Below are positions 20,065 through 31,589 of a stretch of 64,000 bases of DNA, one piece after another. Position numbers and translations under genes: made by a program. A model generated the notes under the pieces. The model ran no database searches, was not told where the DNA came from, and saw only the letters and a program-made list of their open reading frames with translations. The stretch is from Trichobilharzia regenti (lineage: Eukaryota; Platyhelminthes; Trematoda; Strigeidida; Schistosomatidae): NCBI GenBank assembly GCA_944472135.2, contig OX235263.1:34339379-34403378 (forward strand). Direction: 5' to 3'. Numbering within the stretch: position 1 is the first letter of the stretch; each line of letters begins with the position of its first letter.

Positions 20065-21079
20065 ACCAGTAAGCAAGTTCAGTGATAAGCTAAATGTAAA
20101 CTCCAGGCCTGACTCCGAATTGTGTGACGATAACGGTTTGGTCAGGAAGTCTGTAGTTGCAACTGGTAAGCCATTGTTGAATAGAGTGTCATTGAATGGA
20201 GTTATTGCTTCAGAGTCCAGTTCTGACCCTACAAGTTTACAAGGTATAACTAGTCAGAGTGAAGGTATAAAATCCTTGGGGATTTTTGAGGAGGAACCAA
20301 AATTGTCTACTTCTGTTATTAAAGAGTTTGAAAATGATGAAGTTGACGGTAAAGTGAATATTTGTGGTAGTGATCATGATAGTGCAGATTTGTCTTTGGT
20401 TGACCATGATGAAATGGAGGGAATGCCTACTACTGCTGAGTTGAATAAAGGTTCTGTACAACTTGAACGGGAAGTAGAATTGAATGCAGATGCAGTTGCA
20501 GAAGGCATACATACTTGTCAAACCGTCAGTTTAGTTGATCAGAGTGAAGCGCACCTATCATCAGATGCTAGCGCTAAACCTGAGCTGATAGTAAAAGACA
20601 GCAGTGGTGGTGGTCTTGCAGGTAGACAAATTTCTGAAAGTCGAGCAACAACATCTCCTGGTCCAGCGGTAACTTCATCAACTGATATCAATCAGTCGTC
20701 GTTGGTGCTGTCATCCACAATGAAAAAGACGCCCATCAACTCAAGTATCTTGTACAATGACTATGCTAGTATCAGTTCGTTTGAAAGGACGAATATCAAC
20801 GGTCAGTTTAGAGAGGATAAGCCAAGTGTAAACAAAAGAGTAATTGTTAAATTGACTTGCACGAATAAAGGTATTTCTAGTTTCAAGTTACTATTTGAAT
20901 GTTATTATCTCTGGTGTAAATTACTCTGTGTCTACGCTTGGTTGACCAGATACTTCGTGTGTTTGTTCGTCATCTATATTCTACGATACGATGACATGAG
21001 CGTGTTGCCGTTCATATTTGAGGACATAGCTGATAGAAGGAAGTCAGCAAATGAACTCTGCAACGATTTTCCAACCTAG
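19940..21079 (+). CDS. Downstream ORF of copy 2 (379 codons)
   Basis: The tail of the 493-codon frame of copy 1, placed in another frame by the 2-bp difference. Same acidic middle and hydrophobic C-terminal segment (about 311-350). Confidence 0.5.
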   Translation: MHIDLVSVTGFVVHPQQISYKLQDKHGCFTRLQEVHTEVNCEPVSKFSDKLNVNSRPDSELCDDNGLVRKSVVATGKPLLNRVSLNGVIASESSSDPTSLQGITSQSEGIKSLGIFEEEPKLSTSVIKEFENDEVDGKVNICGSDHDSADLSLVDHDEMEGMPTTAELNKGSVQLEREVELNADAVAEGIHTCQTVSLVDQSEAHLSSDASAKPELIVKDSSGGGLAGRQISESRATTSPGPAVTSSTDINQSSLVLSSTMKKTPINSSILYNDYASISSFERTNINGQFREDKPSVNKRVIVKLTCTNKGISSFKLLFECYYLWCKLLCVYAWLTRYFVCLFVIYILRYDDMSVLPFIFEDIADRRKSANELCNDFPT

Positions 21080-21092
21080 AGCATCAACCTGA

Positions 21093-21133
21093 GAAGGGTT
21101 GTAGGCATACTGTTGTAAGTCCTACAATTCTTC
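21093..21133 (+). other. RNA hairpin 1, copy 2
   Basis: Same sequence and 13-bp stem as 17681-17721. Confidence 0.6.
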
Positions 21134-21288
21134 AAAGGGTAGCGCATCAATGAGCAATCCAATGTGCTCGGTGTGTGATTTTGTACACAAGTTCATATTT
21201 TATATACTGAATTGATATCATCTTTCATCTAGCTGTTGGCAATTCTGTTTGTGTCCGGACATTCCACAAATTACAACCGTCAACCTGT

Positions 21289-21328
21289 GAAGGGTTGTAG
21301 GGTACTGGTGTAAGTCCTGCGATTCTTC
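21289..21328 (+). other. RNA hairpin 2, copy 2
   Basis: Same sequence and wobble-containing stem as 17877-17916. Confidence 0.6.
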
Positions 21329-22034
21329 AAAGGAATTCCATCAAGACATGAACTGCGAGTTTGTGTGTACTGTTTGTATATATGTGTGGTGTGTCATATC
21401 AATTGGTGGTGTTTTGGATTCATTGTGTTTACTCGTTGTTTTCGTATCTTGTTTTTATTGCATAATTTTGTTAAAATTTTCGTCATGATTACTTCTGAAG
21501 TTGTGTCCACTCTTCTACATCCATGAATGAATTGATTGATGTTAAAGACAGCAGATGGGTCGTATACGCCGGGGAGGCTAGGCTATTGCTGAGAATGAAA
21601 TGCACACGGAGATAATTGTTAGCTGCGTTCCGACACGCCGAGGAGAAGGAGTGTAAACGACTGAGGCTCGCATACGTCACCTTGTACTAGAACTGAGGCA
21701 GAATGAGTGACAAGCGATTTCAGTGGTAATTGGTAGTGAGTAGATAAGACGATGTGCGTAGAGTATCGTGAGGTGCTGCTATGGTCACGTTGCATTCTGC
21801 AAGAGTCATTCTAGCAAGTGGAGATTGTGTTGTAAGAGGATGCCTTTAACTGGAAGGCGCAGGTCGTCAGCGATGTGTGAGATTGTGCTGTGGGTATGCT
21901 TGTGGTGTGTTGGCTTTTCTGTTTGTTTTCCATTTCAGCTCTGTCCGTGTGACCCAGGTTCTCGCAATGACATCCAAGTCAACGTGCATTGGTCGTGAAG
22001 GAAAAAAGGGTTGGATCCCTTTTTTGGGGGGGAG

Positions 22035-22393
22035 TGTCAGTGTAGTTGAAGATTGAACGATCAATTCATGGTTGTTTGCTCAAAACCAACCTCCCCAATT
22101 TTCGCGGAGGCATCAATACGACAGTCATCGTCTCATCGGTTGCTGTTGAGAATGAAGAATAAAACATCGTCAGAAGTAATCTTATGATTTCTTATTGTAA
22201 TATTTGTTCACAGACCTTAGTTCAGTTATTATTTTTATATGTTGGTGTAACAGTAAAGAAATCTCAAGCGGAAGATCGGTGTTTTGGTTTTTTCGTCCGT
22301 TATTGCTAAATGTTTCTGAGGAACTTCAAGGAACAGCGTGAGCCCGAGCGTAGGGGGAGCTGGGCATTAACGGTTTATGAGACGCGGCTGACA
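22035..22393 (+). repeat. 3' LTR of copy 2 (359 bp)
   Basis: TGTCAGTGTAG...GCGGCTGACA, next to a G-run polypurine tract. More diverged in its second half (AACAGTAAAGAAATCTC, AGCGTAGGGGG) than the two upstream LTRs. Confidence 0.88.
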
Positions 22394-23910
22394 ACAGCGT
22401 AGAGTATTACATTTCAAACAATGCACCACAAGATTTGAAATGTAAAGTTGATGTGTGATAGAAGATGAGAAGAACAGTGTAATAGTAACGAGGAAAGGAA
22501 AACAAAAACTAATTGAACTATTTGTTAGAGTGCCGCAGTAAGCTGATCGTGCCATACCTAACGGATTTGTCATCACATAACAGCTGTGCCAGATATGGTA
22601 TTGTGGAGATTTTATTCTTGGTAGTCATAGCATATAGCTTCCTATAGCTGCTTCTAGTTCTACCAGATGAAATGCAAGGAGATAGATGCGTATAGAGAGG
22701 ATGCTCGGGGTCCGACAATATTGTATTCGCTAGTTTCTTACATGACATAATATGTCTATCTACAATAGTGTTCACCAGTTGGTTTAAAGATATCCCACTT
22801 GCCCTACTAACAGCTTTTAGTGCCCTTCTCAGCGAAGCAAATTCTTTCTTAAGTAGTCCAGGAAAGACTAATGGGGAGCAGTAAAGGAGGATGGGTAGAA
22901 TACAAGAATTGACAAACCAAGAAAGCAAAGACTGCTTGATACCAGACTGCCTAAACTTCCTAACGTAGAACGTTAAGCGAAACATCTTTCTAGTGACTAG
23001 CAAGATGTGGGAAGACCAGGAAAGATCGGTGGAAAAACTCAGCCCAAAGTACTTGACATTAGATGTATTTTCAACCTCTATGCCGTCAATGATAGTGGGG
23101 CCATGTGAGCTAACTAGTTGCTGTAGGTCACATTTAAGTCTGAAAGTGAAATTGACTACCTGACATTTACACAGATTTAGCTTAGGTCCGTTTGAAGAGG
23201 ACCACTGACTAATTTCCGACAGAAAGTTATTTAATTTGGAACAATCTGACTGAGAGTTGACAGGCATAGAAACAGAGAGGTCATCGGCATACTTAACAAA
23301 AGTGGCTACTTCAGAATGAGGCAAGTCATGTAAGAAAAACGAGAACAGAAAGGGAGAAAGAACAGCACCTTGAGGAACACCAGCTAAGGTAAGTGAGGTA
23401 GTGGAGGATTTTCCATTGTAGACGGTGTACTGCTTCCTTTCAGAAAAATAGGAATGCAACCACTTATTTGTCCAGCTTTCAGCCTGTGTCGCAGCAAGCC
23501 TACTTAGCAAGAGAGACCTGGGAACAGAGTCAAATGCAGATGTGTAATCAAGGAAGGCACAGCGAGCATATTTAGCTCCTTTATCTAAACTAGAGACTAT
23601 GCTATGGTGGAGGACGACAGCAGCATCTAACGTACTCCTACTATGTTTATAAGCAAACTGGTTGGGGTCGTTGGAAGGTTTTGAAGAGGGATCAAGATTA
23701 AGTAAAATAAGTCTTTCCATAACTTTCAAAAAGGGTAAGGTAATTGTAATGGGTCTAAATTTAACATTAGGTCCACATGTTGATTTAGGCACTGGAACGA
23801 TCTTGATGTTTTTCCATGATTCAGGTATAATACTTTTGGAAAATTCAAATCTACCCAAATTTTCAACAGACAAAATAATAAGTTCTTTTTTCTCCATATC
23901 ATTTCCAAAA
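22394..23910 (-). mobile_element. 5'-truncated CR1/Jockey-like LINE with reverse transcriptase
   Basis: One long minus frame (22518-23897, 459 aa) encodes most of a non-LTR reverse transcriptase: KNIKIVPVPKSTCGPNVKFR, RPITITLPFLKVMERL, CAFLDYTSAFDSVPR (catalytic Asp), AGVPQGAVLSPFLFSFF and the catalytic box FVKYADDLSV, then a thumb region and a long C-terminal part. The palm domain is intact and open, so this copy is recent. Endonuclease and ORF1 are absent, as expected of 5' truncation near 23910. The 3' UTR is about 120 bp and meets the LTR at 22393. Confidence 0.85.
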
Positions 23911-24367
23911 TAACCCCTATTTCCGCATATTTATCGTATTTAGATCCACTCTACCCATAGTGACGAGAATTTCCACGAATGTGATCATCATATTGGAGAA
24001 GTATCTCGACTTTGCTTTTTGAATTCTCCCTTTTATTCATTGTAATGTCGGGATCAAAAATACTTTTCATTGTCACAAACGTGGAACTTTACGAATAAGG
24101 AACTCATTAGTTCAACTAAATGATATTTCAGGTTTGAAATTAGAGTGGTCCAATGTGTTCTTTGATGGGCATGTAGCTAGGGCGCAAAATTGAATGTATC
24201 CGTTGCGATGAGATTATCTATACTCCTCTCATCCAGTTTTGTTAAGCGCTGTGTCAGTTTCAGTCTTCCTCCTCGTACATATTCTTTATGCAAACCAAGA
24301 CGCTTAACCAGTCAAGAACTCAGTTTCGACCTTAGGTAAGTATTATTCGACAAGCTTCTCTGCCATT
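23911..24367. other. Unassigned segment
   Basis: No feature recognised between the truncated LINE and the foldback element. Confidence 0.4.
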
Positions 24368-24534
24368 CCCAGCTTGCTTTTTTTTCGGGCGCATTGCAGA
24401 CTTTTTGGGGCAAAAACTTAGGGTAGATCTACTTACGTGGGACAGTGTCCCGAAGTCTGCCCCAAAAAGTCTGCAATGAGCACTAAGTCTCTCCCTAAAA
24501 GTCTGCAATGCGCCCGAAAAAAATGCTAGCTGGG
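24368..24534. repeat. Small foldback (MITE-like) element
   Basis: Imperfect terminal inverted repeats of about 40 bp: the left end has CCCAGCTTGC, a T-run and CGGGCGCATTGCAGACTT; the right end has the reverse complement ending GCTAGCTGGG. A third copy of the AAAAGTCTGCAATG block sits internally at 24464-24478. There is no coding content and no clear target duplication. Confidence 0.6.
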
Positions 24535-26816
24535 TTTGTGTCCGTACCGCGTTAACCAGCAGTCATTGCACTAAGGCCGATGTAACCTAACATATATGTG
24601 AAGCGTTTAACTCACCGGACCATTTTACTGGCTATTCTTGGACCAGGGTTCCGTGCCAACTAGTCCCTCAGTATAATCATGCAGGGGTGATTCTCTTACC
24701 AGGCAGTACTTTTTGCTCAAAGAATTTATTTTGTCAGAGGTGGTTTTCTCCTATCGATTGTAACAACACTGAATTAGGAGGAGCAGTTTGTTAACCGTTA
24801 AGGAAATAGCTTGGTGGAACAGTTATATTGTAATAACTGACGATTGAAAGTCAAATATATACGTGATTAGTCTCGTGGGTCAAACAGTATAGTGGCTTTA
24901 GTTCAAATCATACTACTACTTAGACCTTCACTTCACCTTTCGGTCTACAAAAGAAACTGTAATCTCACACTGCGATAAGCATCCTGAAGATACGTGATTT
25001 AATTCTAGTTCATCTTAGGAAAAGTAGACTCAGCAAAGAAAGAGTAATATGAAACTCCATATAACACCCTAGAAAGGTGATTTTGCACATTCAAAGTGAC
25101 TGATTCCACTCGATTTCATGTGACCTTAGCACTGCATCTAATTAGTTGGCGAAATCGCACCATCGAGTTAAGTCGGCGCTATTTCATTCATATTATTCTA
25201 AACAGACGAAAGCTGTTCGAACTCTTTCATTTAGGAGAGGATGGGGTTTCTATTTCGATAAATAGTGTTATCTTGGTCCTTGGCACTTAGGCACATAGTG
25301 CGAATGCGATTTCAAAAGTTTCCACGCTGTGTTGGTCTTAGGACTTGTCAGATAAAGGTGGGGTTCTGTGGATAAAATGGCACCATGGTGTAGAGCTTAG
25401 ATGCATTGGGTTAACGTCTGTTGATGTGGTCTGTAGGATCATAAGACTCATTGACTCGGGACATTACCAAGTATGTTTCAGAGTCGCAATCGTTAGCTAA
25501 CTTGCTTGGCACTTTAATGTTATCACGCGGGTCTTTTCCTTAACTGGTTGATGCTGAAGAAAACTGCTGCGTTGTCATCATTAATAAACGGTATTCGAGT
25601 GGATATTTAGCGATCATAAGTTTCTTATTTCTGGTGGTTTTTTCTGCAAGTAATGGGTTCCCCTTTAAATGTTTTCGGAAAGTATAATTGCCAGTTCTTA
25701 TCTTGCCGATATCAAAATGAATCAGACATGTTGAGTAGCTCCAAGGAAAGTGTCTAAATTTCATTGTTTTGGCTTTGATCTTCTTTGGTCTTAAATGAAT
25801 AGTGCTGTATAATCTTCATTGCCCAGGTATGGGGGGAACTAGATTTCTTCTGTTAGTCTTTCTTCTCTATTGGTTTTTAGTTATCCTTTCGGATACGTTA
25901 AATGCAATGACCATAAATATAATTGCTAGTATTAGTTAAATCTTACTATTTTCTAATTAATAGTATGAAAGATTTCCAATCCAATCCTTCTTCTGTGAAG
26001 TGTAAAATTGACTCATTCTTATTCATTAAGATGCACGTCACAGCTTCACCTTTCAAGACTTGTAATACCTTTTTGTTTAATTCGTATTTTTAAACCTCTG
26101 ATATTGGTTTTGAAGGTTGTCCCTAATACACAGAAGGCATGGCGTTCCAAAGGAGTAGTATTGCATCAACTTGGCAACCGTAACTCAGTCTCCAACTAAG
26201 ATTGTCTTAGTGTTTCTGAAAACAATTAGATTCAAAATTGGCTATTCGGAGGCCTAGAGTATGGTAAATACTCGATGTTCGCGCTCATTAAAGTTAGTCT
26301 TAAGTAAAGCATATGCTTCCCAGTTAATGTTTTCTTATGCTACTTTGTTTATATGCAGACAGTCTTAGTACTGCGACTCTCGACAGCTCGTAGGTTTGAT
26401 GGTCAAATAAAGAATGCTGACTATTTTTGCCATTTACATATGTTGAGAATTCACTATCACCAGTAGGTTATTCCTCTAACTGGTTCCACTATCGAGAGAC
26501 AGCTGTAGTCAGAAGATGGATAACTTGCCGGATAACTTTGTTTCTGAAACACAAACAAATCTCACTGTAACATGCATGGATAATAGTAGAAAAACCCAGA
26601 TGTACTGAGTTACACTTAAGAACTAGCATTTAGAAAAAATAAAGCTCTTAGAGACAGACTAGGCAAAGCTAGGGTGGTGTTCTTTAAAGGTGACTATTCG
26701 TGTTAACATTAATTTGTAGTTAGATATATTGTCGACTTGTTCCAGGATATTTGCAAAATTTATGATTTTAAAACCCGCATACAATTCCTAATAAAGATTG
26801 TCCATTTTTTACGCAG
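24535..26816. other. Region upstream of the DLST exon (introns or 5' flank)
   Basis: Should contain the earlier DLST exon(s) and promoter, but I could not identify a short presequence exon with confidence. No transposon recognised. Confidence 0.35.
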
Positions 26817-27990
26817 GTATTGTCCCCTAAGAAAATTTCATCTCCATCCTTATCTTTTCGCTGTACGTGTGGTTAACGTCCCTCCATTCGCTGAATCTGT
26901 TACAGAAGGAGATATTGTATGGAAAAAGGCAGTTGGCGATGCGGTCGAAGCAGACGAAGTTGTTGCAGAAATCGAAACTGATAAAACAAATGTTTCGGTT
27001 CCAGCCCCTTGTGCAGGTGTAATAACACAGTTGCTGGTTGAAGATGGGGGAAAAGTTAGTGCTGGTCAGGAAATATTTAAAATGGAAGAAGGTGCTTCTC
27101 CCACTTCAAAATCGCCAGAAAAGAAACCTGTTCAAGAACCTGAGAAAAAACAAACTATAGATGCACCTCCATCTCCAAAGCCAACATCTGTTCCAGCTTC
27201 ACCTGTAATTAAAGCCGAAAGCGTATCTGTGCCGAAGGTTCCAGACACTGCTGTATTATCTTCGCAAACACCAACATCTACCGATGGTGCACGCTCAGAG
27301 CAACGTGTTAAGATGAGCCGCATGAGACTCCGAATAGCTCAACGACTAAAAGATGCGCAAAACACGTGTGCCATGTTAAGTACTTTCAATGAAATTGATA
27401 TGTCTAATCTTTTTGAACTAAGACGTCAGTATAAAGACACCTTTTTGAAAATTCACGGTGTTAAACTGGGGATGATGTCTACGTTCGCTAAAGCTTCTGC
27501 TATTGCTCTTATGGACCAACCAGCTGTCAACGCTGTAATTGATGGTACTGACATAATATACAGAGACTATGTAGATATTAGTATCGCTGTAGCAACACCC
27601 AAAGGACTTGTTGTCCCCGTACTGCGTAATGTTGAAAAAATGAATTATGCTGATATTGAGCGTGGAATTCACGATATGGGAGTGAAAGCTCGTGATGGAA
27701 AGTTGGCAGTTGAAGATATGGATGGAGGTACTTTTACAATCAGTAATGGTGGTGTCTTTGGTTCATTGTTTGGGACGCCTATAATCAATCCACCGCAATC
27801 AGCAATCTTAGGTTTATATGGTGTATTTGATCGTCCTGTTGCACGAAATGGACAAGTTGTTATTCGTCCAATGATGTATGTCGCCTTAACATACGATCAT
27901 CGTTTGATTGATGGTCGTGAAGCAGTCACATTTTTACGAAAAATCAAGGAATTTGTTGAAGATCCACGAATGTACTTCCTTCAGATATGA
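26817..27990 (+). CDS. DLST: Dihydrolipoamide succinyltransferase, E2 of 2-oxoglutarate dehydrogenase, last exon
   Basis: Transfers succinyl from lipoyl-lysine to CoA in the mitochondrial TCA-cycle 2-oxoglutarate dehydrogenase complex. The exon starts after an acceptor ending TTTTTTACGCAG (AG at 26815-26816). The first base completes a codon, so at least one upstream exon is missing from this annotation. Domains, numbered from an upstream in-frame Met: end of the presequence (about 28-45), lipoyl domain (46-117, lipoyl Lys 83 in EIETDKTNV), Pro/Ser-rich linker (118-190) and catalytic domain (190-417). The linker has no E3-binding domain, as is normal for animal E2o. Key catalytic segment [11 protein letters not shown] has His 388 and Asp 392; [20 protein letters not shown] is nearly invariant in the family. 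It is intact to the TGA at 27988. Pseudogene status is unlikely. Confidence 0.93.
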
Positions 27991-28746
27991 ATATACCTAG
28001 TCTACTTTTGAAGATGAACATATTTCAAATGCTTTAATGAAGAAAGTTGAAGATATTCTTACGTTTACAGTTTTTAGGTAGTTTTTTTGCGCCACTTCCT
28101 ATACCCATTTTTCTGTAACATTAATAACAGTTTCTAAGTCTGTTAGTTTGTGTATACTATATACTTGCAAACGCATTCATACACTACTTTCACAACCTTA
28201 ACTTTTTTTCAGTCAGAATGTGCATAATTTATTGTTAGTTTCAGAATAACTTTTATCACTCTGGTAGATTTGTTGGCAGTAACTTGTACATTTTGTTTAA
28301 GATAAATATTTGTAACTCAGTCTTCAGGTATTCAACTTTATAGTTTTTAAACCCCCTCTCTCTCTGTCTAGTTGAGTTTTTGAAGTATGTATTAACAGTT
28401 GGTTTCTTATTCATTCATATAATGCATTTGGCAGTATTTGTTTCAACTTATAGCAATAAATAAGAAATGAACCAGACTATAACTGGTGATGGCTTCGTAA
28501 ATCCTTATCATTTGTTCCATATCTCTTCAATTGTTCACACTTGTGTTGTTGTAGCGATTATGAAAGTCACTGAATGTGATTGTAGTGTTTTATTGATTCT
28601 TAGTTTGCTCATATATATATTCATCCTGCATCACAGGTACTCTGGTGAAATGGTTTCATCATTTAGCGCAATGAATTCGTCGTATAACTTCAAAATAAAA
28701 TTACATGTTTTTATGTTATAAGTTTAAAGGTTTCCAGAGAGATATT
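27991..28746 (+). other. DLST 3' UTR and flank
   Basis: Non-coding AT-rich sequence after the stop. An AATAAA at 28455-28460 is a plausible polyadenylation signal. The flank ends at the microsatellite tail of an RTE LINE. Confidence 0.5.
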
Positions 28747-31560
28747 ATTATTATTATTGTTCCCTTGGGTTCCTAGTGGAACACAAGGCTTCAGCTGCAC
28801 GTCTCCACTTGCTTCTGTCTTCTGTACTTTTCACCTGCATCCATGTTAGTCCATACTGTTTCAACTCCTTTTCACACGATTTCTTCCACGTCACCCTTGC
28901 AGTGACGTCCCACTAGCCGCTTCCATTTCGGGTTCCACTCGAGCAATGGCCTGACGCGCGATGTCACCCAGCAGCCTCCTCAGCCTCGAGTGTCCAATCC
29001 ATCTCCACTTTCTCCTGCATATTTGTTGGACGATTGGTTCTTGTTTTGTTTGTTCCCATAGTTACTTGTTGGTGATTCTTTCCGGCCCGGCCGTCTGATC
29101 TTCAGTATAATGCCAGCGAAGACAGTTGTTGGTTGATAAAGGTCTGCGACAGGCTGTTGGAAATATTCTTTGTGACCCGCCCGCCAAGTTTCTGATCCGT
29201 TCCGTATAGAAGAACTGACTGACTTGACGTGTTTGTATTGAAAATCCGATTAGATTTTGTTGTTGATGCTGAGTGACGAAGATTTCCAGATTGGTTTCAG
29301 GTTGATGAATGTATGTGTTTCTCGCCTTCCTGATTCTCGCTCGATTTGACATCCTCGTCCGTTCCGACATCCTGTAGTTGAGACAATGCTCCCTAGATAA
29401 GAAGTGAATGAAGTGACCTCTTTTAAATCCCTCCCGTTGATGGTGATTGGCGCTGGATGTTGGTGCTGTTGTAGTAGTTGTTGTTGGTTGGTTATTTTCA
29501 TAGCCTCCGCCTTGTGTATGTTCACCTGGAGTCCTGTCTTCACTGTCTGCTTCTTCGACCAGTTTGTCGGTTTTCGCTTGTAAGTCTTCGATTGTGTGTG
29601 ACATCAAACATAAATCATCCGCGAAATCCAGGTCTTCTAGGTTCTTCACGTCGGTCCAGGATATCCATGTCTTCTCGTTTCCCACTGTCTGACGCATAAT
29701 CCAGTCCACCACAATTGGGAATATCATTGGTGATAGTAAGCACCCTTGTCTGACTCCTGTGTTTACTCCAAACGCCTCGCTGATTTTTCCATTGTGGATC
29801 ACTTGACATGCGTCGTTGTCGTACAGGTGTTGAATAAGGCTGATGAATATTTGGGGTACACCTTAGTACTCGAGTAGTTTCCAAATTACTTCGCGGTCAA
29901 CACTGTCGAAGGCCTTCTCGAAGTCTATAAAGTTGAGGTACAGGTTTGATTGCCACTCCATGCTTTGTTCCGTGATGATGATGCTTAGAGTTGCAATTTG
30001 GTCAGAACATGATTTGCCTTCCCTGAATCCAGCTTGTTCTGGTCGGAATTCTGTCTCCAGTGCGTCGTTTATTCCCTCCAGGATGATGCGACTCAGGATT
30101 TTACTTGGCGTCGACAGGAGCATGATTCCTCGCCAGTTCTTGCAGAGTGAGGCGTAAGTCGCCCTTCTTTGGTAGTTTCACGAGGTAACCTTTCTTCCAG
30201 TCAGTAGGCACCTTTCCCTTCCTTCATTTTGGAATAATGCAGTCAGCATATCTGCTGTAGTCTTTGGGTCCGCTTTTAGTGCTTCACGGGGTATTCCATC
30301 TGGTCCAGCTGCTTTTCCAGCTTTTAGAAGCTTGATTGCATTCAAGACCTCAGCTCTTGTTGGGGGATTCGTGTCAACTTGCAGTTGTGTACGTGCTGTT
30401 GTTGGTATTTCTGGACGGGTTGCAGGTGGTGGTCGGTTCAAGAGTACTTTGAAGTGCTCCGCCCATTGTTTAATCTGTCTTTCTTCCTTGTAAATTGGGT
30501 TCCCTTGGCCGTCTTTTATAGGTTTCACTTGTGTTGGTCTCTTCCCGGATAGAGATTTGGTTATCTGATATAGTGTCCTCAGGTCCCTTTTGCCTGCTGC
30601 CTTCTCCACTTCAGTGGCCAGATTGTCGCAGAATTGTCTTTTGTACTTCCTAGCACTCTTCTTCACCTCTTTGTCCAGTGCTGTGTAAGTTGAGCTCAGC
30701 GTCTCTTTCTCTTGCCCGTCCTTGCATTGAAACATTTTCACTTTCATCATTCTCCTCTCTTCTGTTAGCTTCCAAGTGTCCATTGAGAGCCATTCCTTGT
30801 CTTGTTTCTTCTTTCTTCCTAAAACCGTTGAACACGTTTCGTTGAAAATCATCTTCAGAGAGTTCCAGTGGTCTTCAAGCATGCTTTTCCCGTGATGTCA
30901 CGTAGTGTTTCCTGCTTTGCTCTGACAGTTGCAGTGAAAGTGTCCTTCAGTTTCTGAGTGTTGAAATTGCATTATGGCCTATCCCCAGCTATCCTCGAGG
31001 CTTTTAGCTCCACCTAGATAGTGGTCTGAACCCACATCTGCTCCTCTCCTCGATCTTGCGTCCAGTAGGCTCCGTCTCCACTTCCTTGAGATTGAAATGA
31101 AGTCTATCTGGTTTTTGGTGTTTCCATCTGGTGAAATCCATATCGCCTTGTGTATATCCTTGTATCTGAACACACTGTCACCAATCACCAAATCATTGAA
31201 GGCGCAGAAGTCTGAGAAGAGTTCACCATTGTCGTTCATTTCACCGAGGGCCTCACGACCCATGGTGAGTTCTCTTCCTGTGTTGTTTCGTCCCAGCTTC
31301 TCATTCATGTCGCCCATCAGGATTTTGATATCGCCATTTGGGACGTTGTCCATTATTGCTTGTAGTTGTCTGTAGAACGCCTCCTTGTTTTCTTGTTCTG
31401 AGACGTTTGTAGGCCCAGAGATATATACTGTCGTATTATTCATCTCACCAATGAAATGACCTAAGAACTGGTTTTCTGTGTTGATTTTCACTCATTTTGA
31501 TGGATTTTCGGTAAGAAGTGTCTTGGTGATTCTACACCTTTCGGCTGACATGTTTCACTG
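28747..31560 (-). mobile_element. RTE LINE (SR2-like), long but frameshifted copy
   Basis: Minus strand, 5' to 3'. Endonuclease at 31491-30979 (ILMGDMNEKLGRNN, then IDFISISRKWRRSL and VGSDHYL). RT start at 30882-30178 (LLKAGKAAGPDGIPREALK). RT at 30123-29863 (KILSRIILEGINDALE, then RPEQAGFREGKSC and FIDFEKAFDSVDR). The RT catalytic region is at 29802-29540 (GVRQGCLLSPM, LDFADDLCLMSHT). The C-terminal part runs to about 29060. Endonuclease and RT without gag, plus an AAT-type trinucleotide 3' tail at 28747-28760, fit the RTE clade. At least four frameshifts make it inactive. Confidence 0.85.
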
Positions 31561-31589
31561 CTGATTCTCTTACAGCATACCTATGGTTT

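Larger units (their letters stand above)
18623..22393 (+). mobile_element. Non-autonomous BEL/Pao LTR retrotransposon, copy 2 (tandem with copy 1)
   Basis: Uses the 3' LTR of copy 1 as its 5' LTR and ends with the LTR at 22035-22393. The interior is almost identical to copy 1. The outer flanks of the tandem (AATGG before 15209, ACAGC after 22393) do not match, so no target duplication is seen. The right end abuts the 3' end of a CR1-like LINE. Confidence 0.9.
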
